The notes under the pieces are model-generated. The model was given only the letters and a program-made list of their open reading frames with translations, was not told the DNA's origin and made no database searches. A program made the position numbers and the translations under genes. Positions 48,252 through 57,801 of a DNA stretch of 64,000 nt are shown here, one piece after another. Numbering within the stretch: the first letter of the stretch is position 1; each line of letters starts with the position of its first letter. The stretch lies in assembly GCA_977017575.1 (NCBI GenBank), contig CDRNVI010000030.1:806001-870000 (forward strand), read 5' to 3'. This stretch comes from Paramoeba atlantica. Lineage: Eukaryota; Discosea.

Positions 48252-48830
48252 TTTTTTAGGCTCTTCGTTAAACGCGGTGGTTGTTTTCAACTTAGAAGTC
48301 ACTCATGTTGCGCGATTCACGTTGAAAACTACCAACGCGTTTAACGAAGAGCCTAAAAAAGAAAAATCGCCAAAAGATCATGAATAATCTATTTTTTTGG
48401 GTAAAAAAGCTCGATTTTACGGCGAAAATTGTGAAATTTCAACCCGAATTTGGGCCGTTTTTGATGCCTTACCAGTAGGGTCAGGAGGCGAATATGTCGA
48501 AAAAAACGTCGTAGAATGGTAGCTGAGGTCCCAAACTCTCAAAATACGTTTTAGGAGTCGATTTTGGAAAAATAATATTTTTACTTTTTTTTGGGTCAAT
48601 TTTTTTGGTCATCCCTAAAATTTCAGAAATTTTGACCTTGTCGGACCCCTCCCTGCGCGTACCAGGGGGGGGGGGTCACCCCCAGGGGGGGGTGGAAAAT
48701 TATCGGCGCGACCTACTCCACCACTTCCCTGCGCTCGATTTTGAAAAGCAAAAAATTCGAAAATAATTTCGCGACGTACAGTCAGTAAAAAAACCTTTCG
48801 AATGTTTCGAATTCTTTTTCTTTTGTATAC
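48252..48830 (+). repeat. R2 palindrome plus R3, long copy
   Basis: R2 at 48252-48362 is near-perfect over both arms (TTTTTTAGGCTCTTCGTTAA inverted at the other side). R3 follows from 48361 with AAATCGCCAAAAGATC and GGGCCGTTTTTGATGCCTT. It continues past the point where the 31259 copy stops, into CGATTTTGGAAAAATA and G-runs at 48660-48700, shared with 39423-39700. Beyond 48840 to 49060 the sequence is AT-rich and featureless. Confidence 0.7.
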
Positions 48831-49063
48831 AGCCATTGATTAATTATCACTTTTGCGCTGGTAATGTGCGCTAGTAGTGTAGGCATGAGTGTCACCTAAT
48901 AGTACCCATAGATAGTTCACCTCAGTTCGTTCTGCCCAAGAATTAAGAATAAATTTAACAAAAATTAGCATTCGAAAGGTGATTTTGCTACCTAACATAA
49001 ATAAAATATTGCATCAAAAAATAGATAAAAAGTAATTGCCCAAGAGAGTATATGCCCATAAAT

Positions 49064-49577
49064 TTAATACTTTGTATTCCCCCCACGAGCCTTCAACACT
49101 GCTTTCATACGGGCAGGCATGTTGTCCACCTGGGTACGACATACTGAGGCCGGTATGTTCGCCCACTGCTTCTTAACCCTCTCCCACAACTCTCGGACCC
49201 CACTTGGCGGATCATCGTGGTCCGCAAGGCGCCGCTTGAGCTCCCCCCAAACATTCTCGATGGGGTTTAAGTCAGGTGACTGCGGGGGCCACCGCATGAC
49301 TTCAAACCCGGTACCCTGGAGGTGCCGTTGCGCACACCGGCTGGTATGCTTGGGGTCGTTATCCTGTTGGAAGATAACATTTCCAGGATCCAAGCCCATG
49401 CCATCAATTGATGGGACAAGATTTTCCTGTAAAATCTCGACGTACTGCTCTGCATTCAAGTTCCCTTGAACCAGACGCACATGCCCCACACCACTTTGGG
49501 ACCCGCTATTATAAAGGATTTCGAAAACCCGCTATCATAAAGCTCCGAAATTCGCGTTTGTAAGTACCGTGGTATGG
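49064..49577 (-). pseudogene. Tc1-type transposase, internally deleted
   Basis: The catalytic part reads NVIFQQDNDPKHTS, WPPQSPDLNPIENVWGELKR and a C-terminal NMPARMKAVLKARGGNTKY, an intact second half of a Tc1 DD34E transposase. Upstream the minus strand has PRYLQTRISELYDSGFS, the first helix of the Tc1 DNA-binding part, joined directly to VRLVQGNLNAEQYVEIL-type sequence. The region between (rest of HTH and first Asp) is missing. It is related to the copy at 10792-11300. Confidence 0.75.
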
Positions 49578-49653
49578 ACCTCATACAGAGTGCAAAAATT
49601 AATCAAGAAAGTAATAGTGTAAATTTAAATTAATCCAAAGTTTCTTCTTTTCT

Positions 49654-49860
49654 ATGAGGCCCACACCACGGTACTTACAAACGCAAATTTCGGAGCTTTA
49701 TGATAGCGGGTTTTCGATGAGTTACATTTCTGTTAATTTAAATCTAAGCATACCTACAGTTTCTAAAGTATTAAAGGCAGAAAGACCTGCTACTCGCAGG
49801 CTAAAGGGGGGTCGCCCTCGCAAGATTTCCGAGTCGTGCGCACGACGTGCGCGACGACTT
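49654..49860 (+). pseudogene. Tc1 transposase N-terminal DNA-binding part
   Basis: From an ATG at 49654 the frame encodes PRYLQTQISELYDSGFSMSY, NLSIPTVSKVLKAE and GGRPRKIS, a paired-type helix-turn-helix followed by the GRPR hook. It stops matching where R1 starts at 49863. Its first 20 codons mirror those of the opposite-strand copy ending at 49577, so two Tc1 N-termini face away from each other across a 76-bp AT-rich spacer. Confidence 0.7.
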
Positions 49861-49862
49861 GT

Positions 49863-49993
49863 GTTTTGGACCACCGTGGCCCCCTTTTATATATTTTTCT
49901 TCTATTATATTACTGTGTTCATCTAATATTTTCACTGTTTTTGTTCACTTTTTCAATAATCGAGGGTAGAGCGGTAGTTATACAACCACGGCA
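49863..49993 (-). repeat. R1 repeat (inverted copy)
   Basis: Starts TTTTGGACCACCGTGGCCCC directly after the Tc1 fragment and ends CGGTAGTTATACAACCACGGC. It is inserted in, or truncates, the Tc1 N-terminal fragment. 49994-50557 is AT-rich and holds no gene I can support. Confidence 0.7.
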
Positions 49994-50557
49994 ATGTACA
50001 GTTATACGAAGAGATACTGTATTTGTATATTTATACTTGTATATTTCTTTCCTTTCTGGTGGGCATGCCGATACAGCAATATCTGGCGCGTACATCGACA
50101 CTGTGCAACACATGCGATTAATTTGTAGAATAGTTAAAAGACGAAATAGATAAGAACTATACTTGGAGAATGGCAGCAGACTCTGCAATGCGTTTAGACT
50201 TAAATTTTTTGAGGGGCTGAAGGAAGAGTTTACAGTCTCGTGTAAGTCTTCCCAGTGTTCTCACCTAGTTGCCCCGATTGACCGCTGACACCCTGAGAAG
50301 CCCGTAACATAGGCCTAACCTAACGTTCTTCGGCATGAAACCGAGAAACGAAAAAACAATCTTTTACCCTATTCTGGTACATTCTCACCCATCCCGACCC
50401 AAAAATCAAATAACAATTTCAAATAATAATTTATAAAGCTCTCCTCAATCAACGGAGAGGTTTCCTCCTCTATACTGAACTGAATATTGAACTGAGTACT
50501 ACGTAAGGTGGAAGAAAATTTACTTCTTTAGTGCTTATTTAGGCTTTAAGTAAAATC

Positions 50558-51214
50558 TCAATTTGTTGAATTTACAATTTTTGTCCTTGACCAAAAAATA
50601 TGCCGCAGTGTTGATGGTAAAGTAGAAGAGATAATATTGCCTTCCAGATCAACATTCGAGCTGATATTAAGATACGTCAAATTTGAAGGGAGAGACGAGA
50701 CATCTACATTGCCGCTAAATTGGTTTCCCCACACATCGAGTTGTTCGAGTCTTGAAGGAAGTTGTTCAAGATTCAATTTACCAGAAAATTTGTTTCCCGA
50801 AAGAAAGAGGCTTCGTAATCTGTGAGGAAGATTTGCCCAATCGACTTCGCCATAGAATTGATTTTGCCGAATTTCTAATGCCTGTAGAGTGCTAGGAAGA
50901 CGGTTCCATTGCAGAGTACCGGAAAGATCACGGAATGCCCAGTTGATGGATTCAATATACCTGTCGCCGTCACAACATACGCCCTCCCATTCGCAAGCAG
51001 GGATAATCGAATTCCATGAGGACAGAGGATTCCCAACGTTTTGAATGAACAGTTCCAATGAATATTCATCAGGAAGCGTTGCACCTCTTATTTTTCCGCA
51101 ATGCATAGTTGTGGAATCCTTGCTGCGTGCAAACAACAAATTAAATGAATAAGACGGAGACATCAGAGCACAGAATGAGAGATCACATAACATTAAAGTA
51201 AAATCTCGCGACAT
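50558..51214 (-). CDS. Leucine-rich repeat protein 5
   Basis: The 218-residue protein has an N-terminal hydrophobic stretch (LMLCDLSFCALMSPSYSFNLL) that may act as a signal peptide, then GKIRGATLPDEYSLELF, the cap WNSIIPACEWEGVCC and about five LRR units (LPSTLQALEIRQNQFYG, LPHRLRSLFLSGNKFSG, LPSRLEQLDVWGNQFSG). It ends shortly after the last unit, with no anchor. It lies directly downstream of LRR protein 6 (151-base gap). Confidence 0.8.
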   Translation of the reverse strand: MSRDFTLMLCDLSFCALMSPSYSFNLLFARSKDSTTMHCGKIRGATLPDEYSLELFIQNVGNPLSSWNSIIPACEWEGVCCDGDRYIESINWAFRDLSGTLQWNRLPSTLQALEIRQNQFYGEVDWANLPHRLRSLFLSGNKFSGKLNLEQLPSRLEQLDVWGNQFSGNVDVSSLPSNLTYLNISSNVDLEGNIISSTLPSTLRHIFWSRTKIVNSTN

Positions 51215-51365
51215 TCTTTTTAGCGATTTACTAGCACTCTCATCAATATCTACTACAAACTCAAGGGTAATCTATTACAAACTCAAAAGTGCTTGACGTT
51301 GGCCTTCCTCCATAATGTAGCCTGTACCCCCAATATTCCCTTCAAGTTATCTGTACTTCGGTTAA

Positions 51366-52130
51366 TTAGCGCAGAAAAAATCCACCATTTATAGATTTTT
51401 TCCCTTGTCCATTAGGGTATTTCAATTTTAACTTTTCATTACCCCCAATACCTAGCATATGTAGAGTGGCCGGTACAAGTTTTAAATTTAGCGTTCCTTC
51501 GAACTCGTTTCCGCGTAGATCTATTTGAGAGAGTGTTGGAGGAAGGTTTTGTAGAACAATGGGACCACTAAAAAAATTATACGCTGCCCAAAGTGTTGAA
51601 ATTTGTTTGGGTAAATGACAAAATGAAAGATCGCCGGTAAACTCATTAGAGTTAATCTCCAAAGAAAGGAGTCCTGGAGGCAAATGGGCACCAAGCTCGA
51701 CATTCCCAGTGAAAAAATTCTTGCTAATCGTTAATTTTTCCAATGTGACAGGAAGACTGCAAAAATCGAATTCTCCATGAAGTCGGTTCATATCAGCATG
51801 AAATTGCCGCAATCGACCTGGAAGATCAGAGGTGTTTAAAGTACAATTTATTTGGTTTTGTCGAAGGTCAATGAGCAAGACACTGTCAGGAATAAATTCC
51901 CAGTTTAAGGATCCGGAAAAAAATCTCGATTGCCAACATAACTGAACAGGCTCCTCGTCCTTCCAGATTACGCCTCGCCACGAGGAAGGAGGTAAACTGA
52001 ATTCATTTCGAAATGTGACCATGTCTTTGACTAGCTTTGCAAGTTGAAACTCAACGGGCATAGACGCCCCACGCGTCTTGTAGCCTACCCGAGGTGCAAT
52101 AGGATCGGCACAGTGCACCAGGAGAGCCAT
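51366..52130 (-). CDS. Leucine-rich repeat protein 6
   Basis: I take the ATG at 52130 (254 residues); the frame could extend two codons to a TTG. The start MALLVHCADPIAP is a short, weak leader. Then come RGASMPVEFQLAKLV, a cap in which the usual Cys residues are absent (FSLPPSSWRGVIWKDEE), and about seven LRR units. Loss of the cap Cys pair is also seen in LRR protein 4. The C-terminus is basic (KYPNGQGKKSINGG). An acceptor-like site precedes the start. Confidence 0.8.
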   Translation of the reverse strand: MALLVHCADPIAPRVGYKTRGASMPVEFQLAKLVKDMVTFRNEFSLPPSSWRGVIWKDEEPVQLCWQSRFFSGSLNWEFIPDSVLLIDLRQNQINCTLNTSDLPGRLRQFHADMNRLHGEFDFCSLPVTLEKLTISKNFFTGNVELGAHLPPGLLSLEINSNEFTGDLSFCHLPKQISTLWAAYNFFSGPIVLQNLPPTLSQIDLRGNEFEGTLNLKLVPATLHMLGIGGNEKLKLKYPNGQGKKSINGGFFLR

Positions 52131-52138
52131 TATCAAAG

Positions 52139-52154
52139 CTGTAATAAATTAGTA
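52139..52154 (-). promoter_or_regulatory. Branch point and acceptor-like site before LRR protein 6
   Basis: On the minus strand TACTAAT is followed directly by TTATTACAG, ending eight bases before the ATG at 52130. TACTAAT matches a canonical branch-point consensus. It fits a trans-splice acceptor, or a cis-intron acceptor whose donor lies upstream. Confidence 0.4.
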
Positions 52155-52379
52155 CAAAATTAATAAGTTGAAGCAAAAAAGTGAGTCTCAATATATTGTG
52201 ACCAGAAATTCATGATTTCATCGTGATTAAGTGCCAAATACACCGCGTACTTTTTTTGATGCACGTGATTTGTACTCTATGTTCGTTCATAATACTATCT
52301 CTATGCTACTTGAGATTTGAGGAGCTTATCTCAAATGACCAGTGCCATGAGATAGCACCCCGTTGCTACCTGTATCTCT

Positions 52380-53333
52380 TCACAAAAAGTATTCACAGGG
52401 CGGTTGTTTAGCACATATCCCACGGTGCTCGGCGGGACACGCCTCGAAATATTTCACAGAGGTATACGGCTCGATGCATCCCCCCGGAGAGGTTCCCTCT
52501 ACATCATCCGAGTGTATGGTTAACATCGACGCCACGTTACCGCAGCGGTAGACATAATTCGGGGCACTCCACACCGTGACCAGGGTGCCCCCGAACCAGC
52601 TCTTGTAGCCTTCCATCACAAGCTGGTGCGCTCGAGCGACCAGGGAGAGCGTGTTGCGGGCTAGAAACTCCCGCACGACATCGGCGCCGAAAACGTACCC
52701 CGCCCCACGGGGTGAAAATCCCCACCCCGAGATCCCCTCCTCCGGGTCGGACCACAACAAGTCCGCCATCGCGCCCTCCGCCGGGATCTCCTGCCTGCGG
52801 TCAATACACCGAATCTGGTCCAGCGTCGACAGCGCGGGGCTCAGCCCCCCGTGTACACAAAACACCCGCTGCTCCACCACCGCACACAACGGGAGGTAGT
52901 CGAACAGCTCCGTACAGGTGCGCCACACATTCACGCTGCCGTACTTCCGCAGACACTCATCATAGAACCCGTAGACCTGGGTGACTTGTCGACTCTCGTG
53001 GTTCCCCCGGAGGAGCGTCACCCGGTCCGGCCACCGTACCTTTAGCGCGAGGAGAAACAGAAACGTCTCGACGCTGTTAAACCCGCGGTCGACGAAATCC
53101 CCCATAAAGACGTAGTTCGTCTCGGGGACCTGCCCGCCGTGACGGAAGAGCTCCAGGAGGTCGTAGAACTGCCCGTGGAGGTCGCCGCAGAGCGTGACGG
53201 GGGCGTAGACCACCTCGACGTTGTTCTCCTCCATGAAGAGGTCACGAGCGCGGAAGCAGAGCTCGTAGACGGATTTCTCCGGAATCACCTCGGCGCGTCG
53301 CAGGGCCTCGATGATTTCCTGGATGTCAAACAT
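52380..53333 (-). CDS. Serine/threonine phosphatase catalytic subunit, PP4 type
   Basis: The 317-residue enzyme has all PPP metal and catalytic motifs: GDLHGQ (50-55), GDFVDRG (78-84), GNHES (110-114), VHGGLSP, WSDPEE and [11 protein letters not shown]. It ends PPCEYFL, with the YFL tail that is carboxymethylated in PP2A/PP4/PP6. [28 protein letters not shown] and [27 protein letters not shown] are closest to PP4. An insert ([14 protein letters not shown]) replaces the usual short loop near the C-terminus. The gene is strikingly GC-rich compared with its AT-rich neighbours on both sides. Confidence 0.85.
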   Translation of the reverse strand: MFDIQEIIEALRRAEVIPEKSVYELCFRARDLFMEENNVEVVYAPVTLCGDLHGQFYDLLELFRHGGQVPETNYVFMGDFVDRGFNSVETFLFLLALKVRWPDRVTLLRGNHESRQVTQVYGFYDECLRKYGSVNVWRTCTELFDYLPLCAVVEQRVFCVHGGLSPALSTLDQIRCIDRRQEIPAEGAMADLLWSDPEEGISGWGFSPRGAGYVFGADVVREFLARNTLSLVARAHQLVMEGYKSWFGGTLVTVWSAPNYVYRCGNVASMLTIHSDDVEGTSPGGCIEPYTSVKYFEACPAEHRGICAKQPPCEYFL

Positions 53334-53497
53334 GGAGAAAAAGGAGGGGGCGGGGGGAAGAAAGTTATGGGCCCTAGAAAATGGTTGTTGAGGCGTAGTG
53401 AAAAAATGAGTGTAGAGATGAACGAATGTAGGTGAGAAAATAATTGTCCGGTTTTAAAAAAGGAAGAAAAAAGGCGGATAAAGTATTGGACAACGAG

Positions 53498-54547
53498 TTA
53501 ATCAAATTTGAGGTCTTTTTCAAAAGGAGTGTTGTGACGTAAATGCCAAGGAAAAAGAAAAAAATATAGGATGTACGTCGCGTGGTTAAATTTACCAGGT
53601 TGCTCCACAGCTTTGGGACAAGTTCCAAGTGTTGAAACAATATTGTTTAAAATTTCATCCGTGCTGAGAAATTTCTCTGCGACTGAGTATCCCTCCGTAG
53701 ATTTAGAAACGCTGTGCTTTTTTATCGAAAAAAACACAGATGGAAGTTTGTGCCAAATACCCAAAAAAAGATCGCAGGCGTGAGCGTTTGATGTGTAGTA
53801 GAATTCTCGAGTCGTTTTATCCAAGCATAACATATGCAAATGCCAAGCGGTAAAAATACTAAGCGCCAGTGATACTGACCCACATAGAAAAAGACAGAAA
53901 CGAAGCAAAGGAGAAGCCAGAACAACACTACCTGATACCTTGTGATAAAGATGGGATGCACACGCTCGTTCGTGGTACGTCATCCATTCAAGAAAAATCC
54001 CCATCAGCAAAATCGTGCAATAAGTAGTAAAGGTCCATAAATATATTATAAAGAGAATAAAGTACTTAAAATTGAGTATCCCGACGCATTGGTTGATCCA
54101 AAAACAGTGGTGATCTCTGCGTGATATACAATACCCACAAATGTAACAGTGCCAAGCTCGAGAGGGAATCAAATCTGTTGGACGACATTCTGTACAAAAA
54201 TGAGTATTTGCCCATGTTTGCGACAGTTTCACAATAGGTGCTTTATGCCCAGTTGCTGACTCATAAGCTACTTTTCCGGGGTTTGTAAAAATAGCAAAAA
54301 CGTAACTCATCAGCATTCCGTAGGAAAAAATACCAAGGAGCAAGTAATGCACACCACGTGATATGTGACTTGATTGAACACATATGGAAGGTGAGATTAG
54401 AAACCAAAATACGTAGAGCACAAGACACATGAGAATGGTAGCAAAAAAGATACTAAACACGCCAAAGAGGAAACCAAGCCATGAATACAGCTTTGTGATG
54501 CAAATTTTCTTCCTACCTGATATGGTAGCAGAAAATAGCTTTTTCAT
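53498..54547 (-). CDS. DHHC palmitoyltransferase
   Basis: This 349-residue integral membrane enzyme transfers palmitate to protein cysteines. The DHHC-CRD has CTECRPTDLIPSRAWHC, YICGYC, ISRRDHHCFW (DHHC at 145-148) and INQCVG. Four hydrophobic segments are visible at about 23-51, 66-88, 160-182 and 215-235, so the CRD faces the cytosol between TM2 and TM3. NPG at 89-91 replaces the common DPG. I do not see a clear TTxE motif after TM4. It sits directly upstream of the phosphatase gene. Confidence 0.88.
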   Translation of the reverse strand: MKKLFSATISGRKKICITKLYSWLGFLFGVFSIFFATILMCLVLYVFWFLISPSICVQSSHISRGVHYLLLGIFSYGMLMSYVFAIFTNPGKVAYESATGHKAPIVKLSQTWANTHFCTECRPTDLIPSRAWHCYICGYCISRRDHHCFWINQCVGILNFKYFILFIIYLWTFTTYCTILLMGIFLEWMTYHERACASHLYHKVSGSVVLASPLLRFCLFLCGSVSLALSIFTAWHLHMLCLDKTTREFYYTSNAHACDLFLGIWHKLPSVFFSIKKHSVSKSTEGYSVAEKFLSTDEILNNIVSTLGTCPKAVEQPGKFNHATYILYFFLFPWHLRHNTPFEKDLKFD

Positions 54548-54550
54548 GCA

Positions 54551-54881
54551 AAAACGTTGTAAGGCTATGACTCAACAACGCATAACTCAACATTGCATCA
54601 CGTCAGGTGTTTTGCAAAGTTATTCTGCACCCCTTCATTGTAACATGATTCGCGATAAAACCATAAAAATAATTGTACGTGCATTTCGTTTTACAGATCT
54701 GCTGCCAAAGCGTACTCGATTGGTCAAAGAAACATACTCCTTATGTCACTAAAAACAAATTTTCATTATAAGACATACCAAGCGCCTAGAATCCCTTTTA
54801 CCCCAAAAACTGTTTTGATTGGCTTATACACCTACGATAACATCAAAAGTTATATTTTTTCACATTGCTTCGCTTACTATC
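54551..54881. other. Intergenic, nothing recognised
   Basis: A short TCAACAACGCATAACTCAACATTGCATCA duplication-like stretch lies near 54571-54602; otherwise I see no gene or element in this AT-rich gap. Confidence 0.4.
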
Positions 54882-55676
54882 TTACTCTTCAAGAATTTGG
54901 TGATCTGTGAGTGCTGGGTGAAAATCCTCACTTTGAATATCTGGAATAAAAGATGAAAACTGATTCTGCGTTAAGTCAAGTAGGAAAAGAGAAACAGGAA
55001 GAGTAGTCATATTCACTGCACCACTTAAACGGTTGTTTGATAGCTTTATTTCCATAATCGTTTCTGGTAAAGTACTCAAATCGATGCTTCCGGTGAATCG
55101 ATTGCCGGAAAGTTTGAGGAGTTGTATTTTTGGCGGAAGTGAACGCAGGTCAAGAGTGCCAGAAAAATTACAATTGTTGAGCTCAAGTGCAACAAGCGAG
55201 GACGGAAGTGCCGAAAGGTCGACTGGCCCCACAAACTCGTTATTCGAAAGATAAACATCTGTGAGTTCTTCAGGCCATTGATCAACGTTAATTTCCCCAT
55301 TAAATCGATTGTGCAATAAATACAAAGCTCTCAGTTCACGAGGAAGCGATTCGAACGGGACGGAACCGAAAAGTATGTTGTTCGCAAGCGACAGATGCTT
55401 TAGACTACTTGGTAGACATGAGAAGTTAACTTCCCCAGTCAGTAACATGTAACTCCATGTAATTTCTTGCACGTATCCTTGGTCGTTGCAGTACACGCCA
55501 CTCCACTTACACCCTGGGACGGACGTGTTCCACGACGAATGTCTTTTTTGCACAATACCTCTCACGACACGGTCCAAATCATACTCAACAGGGAGAGAGG
55601 CGCCACGAATTTTACCAACGCGTCCGGTTGTGACTTCCGCGCCCAGGACATAGAAGTACTGAGTCAGGAAAGGCAT
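54882..55676 (-). CDS. Leucine-rich repeat protein 7
   Basis: The 264-residue protein begins MPFLTQYFYVLGAEV, a weak leader, then GKIRGASLPVEYDLDRVV, the cap SSWNTSVPGCKWSGVYC, and eight regular LRR units of 21-23 residues, such as LPSSLKHLSLANNILFG and LPPKIQLLKLSGNRFTG. It ends acidic (ALTDHQILEE). This is the most regular member and the best reference for the family consensus. Confidence 0.82.
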   Translation of the reverse strand: MPFLTQYFYVLGAEVTTGRVGKIRGASLPVEYDLDRVVRGIVQKRHSSWNTSVPGCKWSGVYCNDQGYVQEITWSYMLLTGEVNFSCLPSSLKHLSLANNILFGSVPFESLPRELRALYLLHNRFNGEINVDQWPEELTDVYLSNNEFVGPVDLSALPSSLVALELNNCNFSGTLDLRSLPPKIQLLKLSGNRFTGSIDLSTLPETIMEIKLSNNRLSGAVNMTTLPVSLFLLDLTQNQFSSFIPDIQSEDFHPALTDHQILEE

Positions 55677-56019
55677 ACCGTGAGCGTTTGTTGTGATGAT
55701 TTACAAACTGTACGGTAAAATAAATGGTTTCTAAAGCTCTATTTGAAAAGGTAAATAATTATTAGGAGGAAATGATATCTTTGTAATTGACAACCATAAA
55801 TCGTATGAGTGGAAGATACATATAAAACAATAAGCAAAAACAAAGTAGAAAATTAGTCATAGTTATACATTGCTATGGATGATAGCGCCAAGTGGTATTG
55901 TCCTTTGAATTTCATGCCCTCTCTATGGCTCGTAGTCGAAAAAAGAACTCATGGTGAGACTGACTAACACTAATTGGAGCCGCATAACTTCCCAAATACT
56001 GTTCGAAACAACATCTGTT

Positions 56020-56820
56020 CTAAACACTGTTCGAAATGTCATCTTTCTGGGGAAGAAACATCACTACGCGAGGCAAAGTTCCCTGCGGTTCATATCCACT
56101 GAAAAGGTTCATTCGAAGATCTATTTGAGGTGGATCAATGTATTTCCCCATACAATATTCGGTAAGATCAAGTACACCAGTAAATTCATTTGCTCCCAAA
56201 TAAATTTTGCTTAGACTGGGAGAAAGAATGCCTATTTTGAGCAACCCACCCAATTTATTTCCGGAAAGGGCTAGGAAGTTCATCGCAGGAGGAAGAAAGT
56301 CTAAAACAATGCCACCTGAAAATTTATTGCTGTTCGCAGAAAGCAAACGAAATCCAGGAGGAAGATTCATTAGATCGACTGTACCTGAAAGAGCATTATT
56401 GTTGATGAAGAATGAAACCATGGCAGGAGGGAGGGTCGTGAAATCTATTGCACCTGTATGCCTATCCCGATGATGGCTACACTGCACAGTCTCGATCGTT
56501 CGGGGAAGGAAATCCCATGTCAAATTTCCGTAAAAAGACACCAAATTTTTGTTCCAATTGAGTTCAACAATGCTTCCATTTAGATTACAACGAACACCGT
56601 CCCACTTACATACCGGGAGTTCTTTCGTTCCACCGAAAAGTGATCTTTTGCGTAGGTTCCATGAAGATGGACGGGAATGTACTTGATTGACGAATTGTTC
56701 CATCATAGATTCTTGTGACAATATACCGCTCCCTACTTTACTGGGACGTAAGTCGGCGCCATCATCTATATTTCGAACAAATACGACTTTCGGAATTGGT
56801 ACGTACTGCAGGAAAAGCAT
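56020..56820 (-). CDS. Leucine-rich repeat protein 8
   Basis: The 266-residue protein starts MLFLQYVPIPKVVFVRNIDD, then LRPSKVGSGILSQESMMEQFV, a cap with ELPVCKWDGVRC and about seven LRR units, ending MNLFSGYEPQGTLPRVV. N- and C-terminal motifs place it in the same subfamily as LRR protein 2. The start has no clear signal peptide. It lies 344 bases downstream of LRR protein 7 in plus coordinates, so it is transcribed first of the two. Confidence 0.8.
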   Translation of the reverse strand: MLFLQYVPIPKVVFVRNIDDGADLRPSKVGSGILSQESMMEQFVNQVHSRPSSWNLRKRSLFGGTKELPVCKWDGVRCNLNGSIVELNWNKNLVSFYGNLTWDFLPRTIETVQCSHHRDRHTGAIDFTTLPPAMVSFFINNNALSGTVDLMNLPPGFRLLSANSNKFSGGIVLDFLPPAMNFLALSGNKLGGLLKIGILSPSLSKIYLGANEFTGVLDLTEYCMGKYIDPPQIDLRMNLFSGYEPQGTLPRVVMFLPQKDDISNSV

Positions 56821-56932
56821 TTTAAATATCTCAAATAATTAATCAGAATTTTTAAGACAGAATCTGATGAGATAATTAAAAAAATGCTTTCATAAAGTAT
56901 CGTAAGGGGCCCGTAAAAGTACGACACGTTTT

Positions 56933-57640
56933 TTAAAAGAAAATCACAAACCCGGGGATTAGAAGACCAAAATACGTAAGGCTACGCATATTTTCAAATT
57001 TTGATACTTTGAAATCGCGCACCTCTACGCGGATACCTGGATTACGATTTAAACAAAGAAGTTTTAGAGATTTAGGGAGCGAATTCAACCCAACGTGCTC
57101 AGTCCAATAATTTTTGGCAAGACTTAAGAATACCATGCTAGCTGGAAGAAATTTAAACGGCAAGGGACCATAAAATTGATTCTCCTCTAAATTTAGCATG
57201 GTCACTTTCTTGGAAGTACTTCCAGAGGAAGCGTACAGTTAAGTTGGTTCCTGAATAGGTTAAGACTTTCTATCGTAGAAGGTAGTTGTTACCAAATACC
57301 GCACCCTCGAAGAAAAAGAGCGCGCCATATAATCCTTACGACCTCACCATTCCTATTGTTTTCAACGCCGAACCATGAAGAAGCTGGCACTTCATTTTTC
57401 CATGATGAATCAGGGTATTCGACATTCCGAACGAAACGTTAAAATTTGTATTCCACAGGAAGACAACTACTGTGGACTTTGCTGAGACGAGAAATATTCG
57501 AAGGTTTTTTCATGTGATCGCATAGACCTACAAAAAGCATTGCTATAACTATAAGATGGAAAAGAAGGGACGCTGCTTCAAATTTTCGTACTGAGGAAGA
57601 AATATACAACTGATCAAAAAAAGCACACCCCTCCAATTAC
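56933..57640 (-). pseudogene. LRR pseudogene
   Basis: In transcription order it has a hydrophobic start (LLFHLIVIAMLFVGLCD), the SSCLPVEYKF segment, a degraded cap region (SSWFGVE) and, at 57205-56933, LRR units MTMLNLEENQFYG, LPASMVFLSLAKN and LPKSLKLLCLNRN, ending with a hydrophobic tail (FGLLIPGFVIFF). At least three stops or frameshifts separate these parts between 57430 and 57205. It was once a family member with a signal peptide and a C-terminal anchor. Confidence 0.7.
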
Positions 57641-57801
57641 TACATTTTCGTATTATAATACATGAATGTAAAATTCTGGGTCTAATTACTATCACTGTGG
57701 TTACAGTACTCATAAATATTAATCCATAGAATTCGGAAGATAGATTAAGAGAAAACTATTAAGGAAAAACTATATGATCACCCCACGCACACGCAAAAAA
57801 T

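Noticed and set aside
31259-48362. The R2 loop appears in both orientations, suggesting an invertible switch
   Set aside because: In the one reversed copy (40035) the neighbouring R3-like body is also reversed, so the whole unit is inverted and there is no independent loop inversion.
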